DNA of 64,000 nucleotides from contig CM045767.1 in assembly GCA_025200525.1 (NCBI GenBank), positions 4,971,437 through 5,035,436 of the forward strand. The letters run 5' to 3'. This document shows positions 22,844 to 34,537 of this stretch, piece by piece. The translations under genes were made by a program, and so were the position numbers. Source of the stretch: Camellia lanceoleosa (lineage: Eukaryota > Streptophyta > Magnoliopsida > Ericales > Theaceae). The notes beneath the pieces were generated by a model, which saw nothing but the letters and a program-made list of their open reading frames with translations, was not told where the DNA came from and searched no databases. Every line of letters starts with the position of its first letter. Within the stretch, counting starts at the first letter, position 1.

Positions 22844-23964
22844 TGTTAATTATGTTGTTTAATTTTGATGATGTCTAAAAGATTATTTGAAAAATTTGAA
22901 TTTTTTTTATACATATTCTATATTATTTGACACAAAATATTATCTGTTTAAAATATAGGTTGTATGATATATTTGTTAAAAATATTAGTTAAATGGAAAT
23001 ATTTTGAAAATATCACTATTCACTTTTTGAAAAATTTAAAATTAATTAGTTGTATTATTTTGGTCGATCGTTGGTCAAGTTACTATTCACTTTTTGACAA
23101 AATTAAAATTGATTAATTTTTTTTGACAAATGTTATATTAATGAATTATTCCTTTTTGATATACTCACATGGGATGATTGGTTATTTTTATTTTATTTGA
23201 GTGCATTTATATATATATATATATATATATGAGTGTGAATTGAATTTTATACTCAAAATTATGATGACTTGCCTGCAAAAGTGGATAAAAAAAAGGTGTC
23301 ATGTTTGTCAAAGAAAAAATTGGACAAAGAAAAGGTGTAAAAGTTGGACAAAGGAAAAGTGGACTAAGAAAAAAAAGATATGTTGTCGAGGAGCGTTTTC
23401 TCTTCCAACAAGTATATTTTTTGGTATAAATAGAAGTGTTGTGTATGGAGAAAAATTAAGAACTTGAAAAGAAAAATTTTTGTGTGTTGCAAAATTTTGA
23501 GTATATTGTATTCTGCTATTTCACTTTCAGATTTAAGTGTAGCCTTTGTTCTTACACTTTCATATCTACTCTTTGTGAGAGAATTATTGTAAAAGAGAAT
23601 TTAAGTATCACTTATTTTTATTCATTATTTTTGTAAGGGTGAGGCATTTATTGTTGAGTAAAGCTCAATAGATAAGAGTAATTCATGTGCCAAATCACAA
23701 GCTTGGTGGTGTATTTATTCAGTTGATAGTAAAGAAATTCTCAAGGAAGTTCCTGGGAGAGTGGACGTAGGCCTGGCGTGCCGAACCACTATAAATCTTA
23801 GTGTTTGATTTTCTCTCCCTATTTCTTTTACTTTTATATTGATAATTATTTTTCTGTTTTTTTTTTGTTTGTTAAAATTCTGAATATTGTGTTAATTTCA
23901 ATATTGTAATTTTTTTTAATAACCCAATTCACTCCCCCTCTTGGGTTGCATACCTGGGATAATA
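22844..23964 (+). repeat. 3' LTR of the Sirevirus (1121 bp)
   Basis: It starts TGTTAATTATGTTG and ends TACCTGGGATAATA, aligning with the whole 5' LTR at 12449-13628. The last two bases are TA rather than CA, a decayed end. It includes an AT microsatellite (23209-23230) and the TATA box at 23425. Confidence 0.93.
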
Positions 23965-24402
23965 TAACGAAATGAAGTTACAACGAGGGAGATATAAGGG
24001 CTTAAACATGTGGGTTTGAATATGAAAATTTGCCTAAAGAGAGAAAAATTTATTTTTTTGCTAATTTTCAGAGTTCCAACAGTACACAAAAAGAGGTGGA
24101 ACAAGACGTATGAGGGGTGAAATGAAAACTAGGTCATGAGGTGAATCTAACGACGTAAAAATGAGGCGAAACAGAGTTATGACGATGGAGATACAAATTC
24201 TTGAACATGTGAGTTTGAATTTGAAAATTTTGCATAGATTTCCACTAATTAATCAGATAGAGATGGACGGAGGGGCTAAATTGTGACGTAAAAGTAACAT
24301 TAGGGTTGTAATTGTTAAAATTGAAACTCTAGGATTTAAATTAAAAAATATGCGAAACCCTAGAATTTTTTTTTTTTGGTAATTTGCCCCCCCTAAAAAA
24401 AA

Positions 24403-24746
24403 GAAAAAGACTACATTGATTTTGTATGCATCCCATAACAGAGATAGGGTCCTGCTGTGAGCAATTTCCTACTACCTCCTATTGTGCCATTACATGACGC
24501 CGTTTTTCACTTGTATTTTGTGTGCGTGTGTGTGTGTAGAAAATCAAGTCAAATTATACACAACTTAGGGCCTTCCCTCTTCCTGCAAGCCATTTTCCCG
24601 TTGTTACTATTGTTGTACAAATTGTGTGATAACATAAATCAAATAAATTCATATATTTAACAATCTGAATTTCATGGTAGAAATTATACATAGATAGAAC
24701 AGAAATTCATAAACAATAAAACTGTAGAAGAAAGCAAACTGAAGCC
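24403..24746. other. anonymous spacer
   Basis: It holds a short GTGTGTGT run (24520-24537). The phrase TTGATTTTGTATGCAT (24417) recurs in variant form near 29320, but no gene was recognised. Confidence 0.35.
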
Positions 24747-25623
24747 TGCACTAGACAATGTCCTTAAAACAGATTCCCCGCCTTACCAGTTGGGTGCTGG
24801 AGATTGTTCGACGTCTGTCTCCCAAGATACGATGGTTGGACCAGCTACCCAATGCACTGACTGAATAGCTTCAGCGAATAGAACTTTGCAGCACTCTCTC
24901 ACAGGAAGAAAATAACAAAACTGGAAAACTATTAAAGGATTGGAATAACAGCAATTTCTGGTGTAGAAAGGTGAAGAAGAGGGCCTCTTTTTATATATAT
25001 GAAGGGAGAGAGGAAGAGGCTCCCCTGCAACAAATGTAGGAGTTAATTCTGCAAAATTGATGGGTTTAATTCCATCATCAATAGAGGAGACTAGGTTTTG
25101 TATACAAATTCCTGCAGCCCATACATCTGACTTGGCCTAAAAAGATTAAGATGGATGGGCCAAGCCCAACCCCCACACTCAATCCTTAAGCCCAAGCCCC
25201 AAGATCCAAGATCCACGGACTTGGCTCGGGCGGACAAGCGGTGTGCGTGCATGTATGGAAATTTTTGCATAACCAACTTGGACCATAGTCTTGGCCCAAA
25301 TCCATCATTGAAGCATCCATAACTCCTTTTCTTCAAAGGGCTTACACCCTTATGCAAAAAATGGGTTTTGAATACCCATTAATGTTCTCCTCTATAATCA
25401 ATGTGAGATACAAGGTTTTACACCTTTCCCAACACCTCTTTCATGAGGCCAACTTAATGACTCAATTTCTCATTCAAGCCTTAATGGTGTTTTTTTTTTT
25501 TTTTTTGTGGTGTAAAGATCTCACTACAAAGAATCTAAATCCACTTTACTCCACCTCAATTGAGGATTGACACCCACTTTAATTTTGCATTAAAGTCACC
25601 AAAAAATCATTATTTTTCCAACA
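24747..25623 (-). mobile_element. solo LTR of copia family B
   Basis: It matches the LTRs at 31121-32146 and 39440-40353 over most of its length: CCTTAAAACAGATT near the left edge, CACTCTCTCACAGGAAGAA, a minus-strand TATA box (TATATATAAAAAGAG, about 24986-25000), CCATAGTCTTGG, GAAGCATCCATAACTCC and the edge TTTTTCCAACA. No internal copia sequence adjoins it. The left edge is blurred, and no target duplication was confirmed. Confidence 0.7.
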
Positions 25624-26159
25624 ACCATCACACCTACAGTGAATCAAAGAGAGAATACAAACCTTCTCAGGCAATCCAACCCACCCAACTAAAACTACTT
25701 ACCCAACCAAGCAATTTTGTTATCTCATCATTTCTTCATAAATTATATGTTGTAACAACCCCGACCTTTGATTAATGTTAATCCATGATTAAATAAGCCT
25801 AATACGTAATTAAGATGAAACCCTGAGTTAATTATTTGTGCATTGCATTATTTGTGTCTCTATTTGTTTATTGGAAGAATATCTATTTGAAATTCTATTA
25901 TATTTGCGAATTGAAGGCCTTATCGGCATCTGATCATGAAATTGACTTGGTAGATATGTTATTTGAAATTTTTAGAACATTATGGTAGGTTCAATTGAAA
26001 TTCGATTTGGAACGATTAAATTAGATTAATTAAGGCCACTATGCTTAGCTTAGCTTAAGTTAAATTAATTAAAGACCACTAAGCAAGCTTATATAAGGCC
26101 TCTATACCACTTAAGACACATCTCATTTTCATCCTTATAAGCCTAAAACGTGGGTGTGA

Positions 26160-26191
<32 letters not shown>

Positions 26192-26777
26192 ATAAGGATA
26201 ATTGAATTCAAGCTCAAGGATTGTAGAAGGTAGAAGACTTTGAAGCTTTTGGTTTGAAAACTCAAACAATTAACCATCTAAAGCATAATTGAGAGGCTAC
26301 GGTAAGAATTCAAGCCTTTGGTCTTGTTCTTGAGTTGGTGAATTCATGAACACTAGTGTATTGGGTGGATTATTATGAGAAGTGAGCTAGAATGAAGAAG
26401 CATAGATCATACCATGTATGCATGTCCATTTGAGCACAATTTGAGTTTGATTTCAAAGAATTCACTCATGCATGCATCCATCTTACCTTTATTTTGGGAA
26501 TTCATCTTGGTTAACATCATTTCATCTCAATTGATCATGTTTGGAAGCTTTAAAGTCAAGATAAAACATGTATGTTATATTTTTAAAGAGTTGAGTTTTG
26601 TTTTGCACAATTGGTAAGCTTTTGGGCTTGATTTTGTGAAATGACTTTGAATTCATGGTATTTGACTAGCTTAATAATGTTTTTTCAAGTTTTGGGGCCC
26701 AGAGGTTGCATTCTAAGGTTTTAAATTCGAGTTTTAGACTTGGGAGTGCAATCTGAAAATCCCAGATTCTACACTTC

Positions 26778-27065
26778 CGCTCAAGCGGCAGAATCTGCGC
26801 TCGAGCGACCGCTTTGTGATCTTACACTTCCGCTCGAGCGACTAGAGTCCACTTGAGCGTGAAATGCAAGCCCCTAGAAGTTTCATGTTTTTGCAGACCG
26901 CTTAAGTGACAAGAGTTGCGCTCGAGCGAGGACTTGAGTCTCACGCTCGAGCGACCGTCGAGCGTGAAAATCACATAACCAGTACTTTTTCAAAGTTTGC
27001 AGACCGCTCGAGCGGCCCCTCACATGTTTGTAGTCCGATTGAGCAAAGAAAGTTGCGCTCAAGCG
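26778..27065. repeat. paired-palindrome cluster in solo LTR 2 (10-11 copies, several mutated)
   Basis: Copies of CGCTCGAGCG or variants with one to three changes start at 26778 (core CAAG), 26798, 26831, 26850 (CACTTGAGCG), 26899 (CGCTTAAGTG), 26919, 26944, 26955, 27005, 27036 (CGATTGAGCA) and 27056 (CGCTCAAGCG). Pair spacings are 20, 19, 20 and 20 bp (26778/26798, 26831/26850, 26899/26919, 27036/27056). Most changes are C-to-T or G-to-A at CpG sites, as expected from methylated DNA. Confidence 0.9.
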
Positions 27066-27459
27066 GGACCCCTGTTTCCAGTATTTTTGACCAAGTGTTT
27101 TCAAATGCATTTTTGCATCCTTATTACACCTTAGGCATTTCTAAGCCCTAATTAAGATGGAATAATGAGGAAAAGAGATAGAACACACCAAAATAATAAA
27201 GAACTAAGTTAATTATTCTGGGTGTGTAATTCTGTACATATTCATTCTGTATCTGTGTAGGTCACGCGCCGCAAGTTATCTGATCTATCTACTATGTTTG
27301 TTTGCTTTAGGGTCATCTGAGTAATAACTCAGAAAGTTATGTTTAATTATAAGTATTTTTCTGACTGATATGATACGATCTGTTTTCTGAAATGATATTT
27401 TATGAATCATGAATGAATGTCCATTTTTCTGAAATGTATTTATGGCATGCTTAGTTCAC

Positions 27460-27640
27460 GTGGCCCTCACCCGGGGGTAATAATATCGTGACTAATATAT
27501 ACGTGGCCCTCGCACGAGGGTGACAATACTGTGGCTTATGTTCACATAGCCCTTGCCCGGGGGTAACAATACCGAGGCCTATATTCACGTGGCCCTTATC
27601 TGGGGGTAATAATACCATGGCTACTTGTGTACAAGATGTG
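27460..27640. repeat. 55-bp minisatellite in solo LTR 2
   Basis: Four imperfect units contain (C/A)ACGTGGCCCTC, a CCCGGGGG-type inverted core, GTAATAATA and a closing GTGGCTA. The CCC...GGGGG core of each unit can fold on itself. Confidence 0.8.
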
Positions 27641-28379
27641 GACCTTTATGGTTATCGGTACCGACTATACATGTGGGTCTCAGGACCAAGTTGATATGAT
27701 AACTAATGGATGTACCACCTATAACCGTTTATGATTTCTAGATAAGTATGTGAATCTGAATCTATTTCTGATTTGAGATCTCAATATGCATAAGAATCTG
27801 TTTCTGATGTAAACTCTAGATTCTAACTCTGAGATGGACATCATTCACTAAACTCTTTACCTTGTTATTATTCATTGGGCTCCCGCTCACTTTATTATTT
27901 ATGTATGTAGGTGATCAGGCATGTGGCCAGGCTCAGTAATGACTGCCTGGAGAGTTTTTAGTCAGCTAACCTTTGTGCCTTCCAAGGAGGTTTCATACGT
28001 CTTATGGTCATGTTTTGTGAATGTCAAGGCTTTGTCTTCTTTAGGGTTATGAACAAGTTTTCTGTTAATTGTATATTGGGCTAAGCCCCCTTTTGGCTAT
28101 ATCTGTAATGAATGTGACAATATGACGTTATGTATATGTGTAAAAAGCTTAAAATTTTTGTCCCATATATGTCTGCACAGCTTAATGGACTATGTATGTT
28201 TCTATATTTGCTTCCGCAGCCCCTAATTATAAGTTCCTCTGTTCAGAGGCCTTTGGTAATCCAAGGATTACTGGCTAGTTACGATGCTAAACCTATAGGG
28301 GCGGGTTTGGGTCGTGACATACGTACATATTCATAGCACTATTTATATAGATGTCGGAAAGAAGTCTACCACAAAGAAT

Positions 28380-28870
28380 TTTGGTGTCGAACAGAAGAGC
28401 GCAACCATTGTCGTTGCCTCTTCGGCAAACTCTATTGGTGCCTCGACAATCATCAGAATTATGGAATTAATCAACTTGGTGATTGATAACTATGTTATAA
28501 TGTGTGTTCAATACAACTATGCACCTAACATGACTATGAAAATGAATGGTGCATGTGGTGCAAACTACAAAAATTGGTTTTTCCATGGTGTTGTACAATT
28601 GCAGACATTAAAAGAATCAGGTCTTGACGCTAGACGTTATGAATTCGGAATCGGGTGCGTTTCTTTATAGGTTCCAATGATTGGATGATCATGAAATTGG
28701 GTCTCTTACATTTATTTGAAACTTTCTTGTGGTTCACAACAGTGTTGTTGAGGGTGATCTGAGTATGTTCTAGATGGTGATACACTATATTCTCGAAAGA
28801 CCATGGTTTGATTCTTGGAAGAATTGCAAATTTGTTGACATCTGGATTGAGGAAATGGAGTAGTAGAAGA
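28380..28870 (+). pseudogene. possible coding relic of unknown family
   Basis: The frame ending at 28670 reads like protein (ATIVVASSANSIGASTIIRI; MELINLVIDNYVIMCVQYN; NYKNWFFHGVVQLQTLKESG). A second stretch at about 28739-28870 reads VVEGDLSMF, then ERPWFDSWKNCKFVDIWIEE after a stop. Composition and absence of low complexity suggest a former gene. I recognise no family and see no clear splice sites, so this may be chance. The first part of the frame overlaps the end of solo LTR 2 and is not counted. Confidence 0.25.
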
Positions 28871-29119
28871 AGGCAGTGAAGAAAAAAAAAACAGAATAGG
28901 CAGTTGTAATTTTAAAAAAAAATTTTATATGGAGGCAATTGTAATTCATACGCAGTGTTTGGTTTTTTTTGGGAAAGAAAAGGGAGTAGAAAACGATGCC
29001 ATATAATGGCACAGCAAAGACATCAGGAAACTTCTCACAGCAGTGACCCCGCTTCCTCCCATAACACAATAGTTGGACTTTTAATTTTTTTGTCATTTCT
29101 TGAAAATGTGCAATTTAAA

Positions 29120-29370
29120 ATCCCAATACCAATAAAAAATAATACCTAATAAAAAAAAAGGGGGAAAAAAAAAGAACTTAATTGATTTAGTGTATTTATA
29201 ATACAGCGGTTGAACTCCCTCTCATTATTTTGAAATTTCATGATTTTGTGGAAGTTAAGATCCTAATAGTGATATAAAATAATACCTAATAAAAAAAATG
29301 AAAAAAAAAAAACCTTAATTGATTTTGTGTGCATTCCATTACACAACAATCGAACTTCCAATATTTTGAG
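29120..29370. repeat. imperfect duplication of about 150 bp
   Basis: ATAATACCTAATAAAAAAAA and CTTAATTGATTT recur at 29137-29190 and 29278-29325, each followed by an ACA(G/A)CGGTTGAAC-like phrase. Confidence 0.6.
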
Positions 29371-30179
29371 TTAAACCCTGAATGAATTCGAGTGTGCATT
29401 TTGTCACTCTGTACCCTTAGAGGATTTTATTAAGTGGGAATCATCGTAAGGCTGAGACCGTGGTTAGTCTCTAAAATTTTTATGAGAATCAAGATCAAAG
29501 TGCATTGCCATTTAAAGCACTAACCCACAAACTATGGTTCAATATCAATGTTGTGTGTGTGACAAGTTGATTTTCGATCCAAAAAGTCTAGTTCAAGATT
29601 TAGTCCACTATGATTCTTTGGAGAAAAACTGTTAAGATTAAGTGAGGTTGAAGTTCGGAAGACACCTACACCTATTACATAGTATATATTTCCCCATATT
29701 ATATATATATATATATATTATTTTTTAGTAGTTTTGGATTGTGGGGATATATTATAAATTTTTTAAAAATATTAAAAGTATTTATTTTTATTAAAAGTGG
29801 AGGACTGTTGAGATATTTTTAATAAAAATAAAATAATGTATTGTTTTAGTTAATTCAATAAATTATGAGTTACGAAAGGTTTTATATCTCATTATTTCAT
29901 TATTTAATATAGTGTTAAATTATGATTTATCATTACCATTAAGTGAGCTTTAATTTTGTAAGTTACTAGGAGTGATATATAAATTTATGATTTTCTAAGA
30001 GTTGAAAGACACAAGACACTTAAAAACATGAGGTGAAAGATGAAAGATAAAGTTTTCTATATTGTTATATATATTCATGGATAATTTTTGAGTGTGCAAG
30101 GCATATGGGATGCCATTTACTTATATATTTTTGTGACTTAAATTACATATTTTTGTGAGAATTTATGACACATTTTATG

Positions 30180-30475
30180 AGTTAACTTATGTGATTTGTA
30201 TTAAGTTACGCGATTTTGTGAGGTGACTTAGGTATATTTGTAAGAACTTACGCCAAATTATGATTTCTCAAATTTTTATAAGTTAACTTACATAAATTTG
30301 TGTTTAAGTTACGTAATTTTGTGAGATGACTTACATATGTTTGCGAAAATTTACGCGCAAGTTGTGATTTCTTAAATTTTTATGAGTTAACTTATATGAA
30401 TTTATGTTTAAATTACATGATTTTGTAAGATAACTTGCGCATTTTTGTGAGAACTTATGCAAGTTTGCGTATCCC
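30180..30475. repeat. 103-bp tandem repeat, almost three units
   Basis: Units begin GTTAACTTA near 30180, 30283 and 30386. Each holds GATTTTGTGAGATGACTTA-like and ATTTCTTAAATTTTTATGA-like phrases. Confidence 0.7.
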
Positions 30476-30685
30476 TTGCATATACCCAAACACTTTCCAT
30501 ATTCATGGCTTGGTTCAAACCTCCTGGTGGTTGTGAACGCTAGACGTGGAACGCTCTGAGTAGTTTGAGTTTTATTTTGGAACTATTTTACTCCGATTGT
30601 ACTTTCATTTAGGGAAGAAAAGCTTTTAAGACATTGACAACGTGCCTTCCAAAATCTCATAACTATTTTCCTCTATTCTTACTTT

Positions 30686-30733
<48 letters not shown>

Positions 30734-31120
30734 TTTGTCTTTGTCATTGTCATTATGATATTCATGCTAATTATTCATGTTTATTATTTTGCTAGACAAG
30801 AGGTCACATGCCACCTAAATTTGTTATATTTATACTATTACTCTTAATATAATGATTATGTATTATTTATTTCTCATAAAATTGTAGTAGTGCCATTCCT
30901 TAAATTATATAAAATTCGCATTTTTAACACTTTAAAATTCTTGATTCTATTATTTTGGTCATTCTTGTTATTCAAATTGTGTAATCGAAACAAAATAAAT
31001 AGATTCATGATTTATTAAGTAAATAATAGAACATCAAACAAATCCATTTTACATTCTAGAGCATAATACATAAATACATAACACATAATATGCTAAAAGA
31101 AGAGGAATCAAACCAAATTC

Positions 31121-32146
31121 TGTGTGATACCACAGTGTCCTTAAAACAGATTAGCCGCCTCACCGTGGATACTGAAGGAACATCGACTTTTGTCTCTTAG
31201 GATAAGATGGCTTAGACCAGCTAACGTAGAAGCACCTTCTGTTAGTTTTGGCGAACCGACAATGGCAGCACTCTCTCACACAGGAAGAATATATTATATA
31301 AACAAGCAAACTGACTAGTATATTTTAGAAGCAAAAAATCTGTACAAAACCAAGGGAGATGAGTCTCTTTTTATACACCATGGGAGAGAAAGGAGGAGCC
31401 TCCAGCCATAAATGCTAGTATCTAATGCCATGAAGGCTAGCCACTAATGGTTATTACTCTTGCAAAACGGTTGGAGTAATGGACCAAAATTGATGGGACA
31501 ATTATATCTATGAGATATATATTCTGTATATACCAATGTATATATCTGCAGCAGACTTTGCCCAAAAAGTTTAGGTTGGTGGACCACCAATTTGGCCCAG
31601 CCCAAACCTAACCCATTCCAGCAAGCCTCAAGCCTCAAGCCTCAAACCTCAAACCTCAAGCCCAAGTCTAAGATCCAAGATCCATGGACCCGGACCTGGA
31701 CCCGGACCCGGACCCGAACCTGGACCCGAACCTGGACCCTGCCTGGTTCGGGAGCGTGCACGCGTGACAGTTTTGTCATAACCAACTTGGACCATAGTCT
31801 TGGACCAAGCCCATTCTTGAAGCATCCATAACTCCTTTTCTGCGGAAAATTTGGATGTCCCAAAGGGCTTATGCCTTTCCCATAATCTTGAGGCTTAAAC
31901 ACCCATGAAAGTTTTCTTTTACAATCAATGTGGGATTGGTAGTTATACACAATTCCCAAAACCTCATTCATAAGGCCATCTTTATGAGACAAGTTCTCAT
32001 TAAATTCTCAATGATTTTTTGTCATTCTTTTTGTGGTGTAAAAACCTTGTTACAAAGAATCTAAACCCATTTAATCCTACCTCAACCAATGGTTGGGACC
32101 TACTTTAATTTCACATTAAAGTCACCAAAAACCATTTTTTCCAACA
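31121..32146 (-). repeat. 3' LTR of copia family B
   Basis: The plus-strand edges are TGTGTGATACCACAG and TTTTTTCCAACA. On the minus strand it is preceded by TTCATGTGAGAGAT, a polypurine-like tract of the type that precedes many copia 3' LTRs. A minus-strand TATA box (TATAAAAAG) lies at about 31367-31377. A hexamer-type GGACCC/GGACCT array fills 31685-31740. Confidence 0.85.
31685..31740. repeat. GGACCC-type hexamer array
   Basis: About nine tandem hexamers alternate GGACCC, GGACCT and GAACCT. The family B LTR at 39440-40353 instead has loose AAGCCC/AAGTCC hexamers at the matching place (40080-40170), and the copy at 24747 has a few (25180-25210). Confidence 0.8.
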
Positions 32147-32703
32147 ATCTCTCACATGAATAAAAATTGACCGAATAAAGAAAACGGACAACGTTTACAA
32201 CAAAGACTCAAAGAGATAGCACACAACTAACTCTGCATCAGAAAAGGTAGTTGTTGGCCTTAAACCTTTCGTAGTGAAAGCCTATTGGATTTACTGGCTA
32301 ACCAGTGAACGTGATGTCTTAAATTGTTTTGCCGTTTCTGTAAACCGAGACAATAGACCTCACACAAGAGTGAGTCTAACTATTGTTCTTGTTTTCACTT
32401 GTGTGTTTGGTATGGCCCTGGAACACTAGTCTAGTTCAGTAAGTGGCTTTAAAGAATTCGGCCTTCCCAATTCTTAAAGAAACGACCCCATTTCGCACTC
32501 ACATAGGTGACCTATATAAGGTATCTCATTATACCATGGTTTATTATTCAAATCACTTAGGTTATTAAAAGCACTAGCTTTACCTTCCAACCCCATAGGG
32601 TATCACTGTACAAAGGAATGGGCTAGGGAATTTACCTCTTCTGTGACTCACCCATTACTCGAAATTAGGTTGTCCCTTTGAACCTAGATCTTGGGATCTC
32701 TAG

Positions 32704-33144
32704 TCAACTAGGCTGGGTTTTTCGTTCCAGTAACATTACTAAAGGCCTTAACCCCATTCCTCTTGACGACGTTTCTACTAACTCTCGAGTTAACCCTTTG
32801 GTTAGTGGATCCGCAATGTTATCCTTAGACTCTACATAGTATAGAGAGACAATTCCATTATAGAGTAGTTGTCGTATGGAATTATGTCTACGACGGATAT
32901 GTCTAGACTTTCCATTATACATATGACTCTGTGTCCGTTCAATCACCGATTGGCTATCACAATGAATACAAATAACAGGCACAGGTTTCGGCCAATGTGG
33001 AATATCCTCAACAAACTGGCGAAGCCATTCAGCTTCTTCAGACGCTTTATCCAAAGCAATAAACTCAGATTCCATTGTTGATCTCAATATACACGTTTGC
33101 TTGGAAGATTTCCAAGACACGGCTGCTCCTCCGAGGGTAAACAC
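32704..33144 (-). pseudogene. copia family B RNase H
   Basis: One open frame reads [75 protein letters not shown] and [16 protein letters not shown]. The catalytic E (ESEF) and D (HCDSQ) positions are present. The TSRGMGL ending marks the close of pol. The domain itself is intact, but it is cut off from RT by stops at 33150-33400. Confidence 0.88.
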
Positions 33145-33403
33145 ATAACCACTAGTGGATTTGGAGTCCTTTATATCAGATATCCAATTAGCAACACTAT
33201 ACCCTTCTAGTATAACTGGTATCTGTTATAATACAGCCCATAATTCCGGGTGCAGCGTAGATGACTTAACACTCGCGTAATGCCTCTTCAATGAGTAGCA
33301 TTCGGATTACTAATGTATCTACTAAGCCTGCCAATAGAGTAGGCTATATCTGGCCTTGTATAACTCATTAGATACATCAAACTTCCAATGACCCAAGAAT
33401 ATT

Positions 33404-34537
33404 CTAGCTGAGAGACACTTGTATCTCACCATTATTCTTGGTCAAATGTAGACTCATGTCTACCGGTGTCCTAGACACATTTGTATTTGATTTACCAAAT
33501 TTCTTAAGTATCTTCTCAACATAGTGAGACTGAGAAAGTACAATACCCTTAGATGTTCTGGTAATCTTAATACCCATAATGACATCTGCAAGGCCCATAT
33601 CTTTCATGTCAAACTTGGAGTTTAACAATCTCTTGGTAGTTCTAATAATTTCATCATTACTACTAACAATGAGTATGTCATCTACGTATAGACACAAAAT
33701 GACATAATCTCTGTTAGTGTCTTTCATATATACGCACTTGTCACACTCATTGATTCTAAATCCATTTGACAATATAACGTTTGTCAAACTTCTCATGCCA
33801 TTGATTAGGAGCTTATTTTAGACCATATAATGACTTGACAAGCTTATAGACTTTCTTATTTTTCCCTGGAGCCGAAAGCCTCTCGGGTTGCTCCATGAAG
33901 ATTTCTTCATCTAAATCTCCATTTAAGAAAGTTGTTTTTACATCCATTTGATGGATCTCTAGACTACATGAAGCAGTTATCGCAATCACCATGTGAATGG
34001 ATGTAATCCTTGTTACTGGTGAATACGTATCAACATAATCCAGGCCTTCTCGCTACCTGTATTATTTGATAACTAGTCTAGCTTTATACTTATTAATTGA
34101 CCTATCGCTTTCATCTTTCTTTCAAAGATTCACTTACTCCTCAAAGCCTTACTGTTTGGGGTTAGATCAACCAACTCCCAAGTATGGTTCTGTAAGATGG
34201 AGTCAATCTTACTCTTAATTGCTTGTTTCCATAAAAAACTTTCAAATGAAGTTACAGTTTCATGGAATGTTCGAGATTCTCCATTTAACATATAAGTCAA
34301 GAAGTCTGGACCAAAAGACTTTGCAGTCCTAGCCCTTTTACCCCTTCTTGGCTCATCTACTTCCTCAGCTTGATCATTGACTTGATCATCTATCTGATCA
34401 TTGTCACCTTCAACGTCTTTCATGGAACTCGAAACCCCTTTTTGGATACGACAAGGTAATACATTTTCAAGGAAAGATGCATTTGTAGATTCCATGATAG
34501 TATTGTTGTGTATATTTGGAATAGTAAACTTAAACAC
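33404..34537 (-). pseudogene. copia family B reverse transcriptase and preceding linker
   Basis: 33404-33796 holds the catalytic box LYVDDILIVSSND, then FDMKDMGLADVIMGIKI. Upstream (33800-34030) the same domain reads in other frames: HQMDVKTTFLNGDL, LVKSLYGLK. The frame at 34130-34537 holds the linker between integrase and RT (RRGKRARTAKSFGPDFLTYM; WKQAIKSKIDSILQNHTWEL). The lineage differs from the Sireviruses in this window, as its YVDDILI box and RNase H tail show. Confidence 0.85.

Larger units (their letters stand above)
12449..23964 (+). mobile_element. complete Sirevirus (Ty1/copia) with both LTRs, itself split by a solo LTR
   Basis: The LTRs are at 12449-13628 and 22844-23964. The target duplication is TAACA/TAACG (12444-12448, 23965-23969), one mismatch. 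Inside, in order: primer site, gag, protease, integrase, RT, RNase H, a 1.9-kb 3' non-pol region and a polypurine tract. The element inserted into the right arm of the fold-back repeat, whose sequence resumes exactly after the duplication. Without the nested solo LTR it is about 9.1 kb, a normal Sirevirus size. Stops and frameshifts in every domain mean it is not autonomous. Confidence 0.95.
11122..24393. mobile_element. fold-back element with tandem-repeat arms, split by a Sirevirus
   Basis: The left arm (about 11125-11945) is repeated in inverted orientation on the right (12040-12448 and, beyond the retroelement, 23965-24393). Outer ends GCAAATTA and TAATTTGC match, as do subterminal phrases (CACAATTTAGCCCCTC at 11220 against GAGGGGCTAAATTGTG at 24272). 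Each arm holds about three imperfect repeats of 175-200 bp containing the phrase AAACATGTGGGTTTGAATATG or its complement. A candidate 9-bp duplication TAAAAAAAA (11113-11121, 24394-24402) would fit a Mutator-like insertion but is low-complexity. Before the retroelement arrived the element was about 1.75 kb, with a loop of only about 90 bp (11946-12039). Confidence 0.7.
25751..28319 (+). mobile_element. solo LTR 2 of the long-LTR family
   Basis: It begins TGTAACAACCCCGACC and ends GCGGGTTTGGGTCGTGACA. The flanking duplication is TATGT/TACGT (25746-25750, 28320-28324), one transition. It shares AAGGCCTTATCGGC (25915) and the ends with solo LTR 1. It contains an (AG)n microsatellite (26161-26191), a degenerate palindrome cluster (26778-27065) and a minisatellite (about 27460-27640). 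No internal region is present. Confidence 0.9.
28320..31120. other. anonymous AT-rich region with short tandem repeats
   Basis: It contains an unrecognised open frame (28314-28670), a duplicated 150-bp unit (29120-29370), a 103-bp tandem repeat (30180-30475) and a (CT)n(AT)n microsatellite (30689-30733). No domain, LTR pair or RNA gene was recognised. Confidence 0.45.

Noticed and set aside
31592..31992. Frames with TRTWTRT / VRVQVRV repeats
   Set aside because: They translate the GGACCC hexamer array of the copia LTR.
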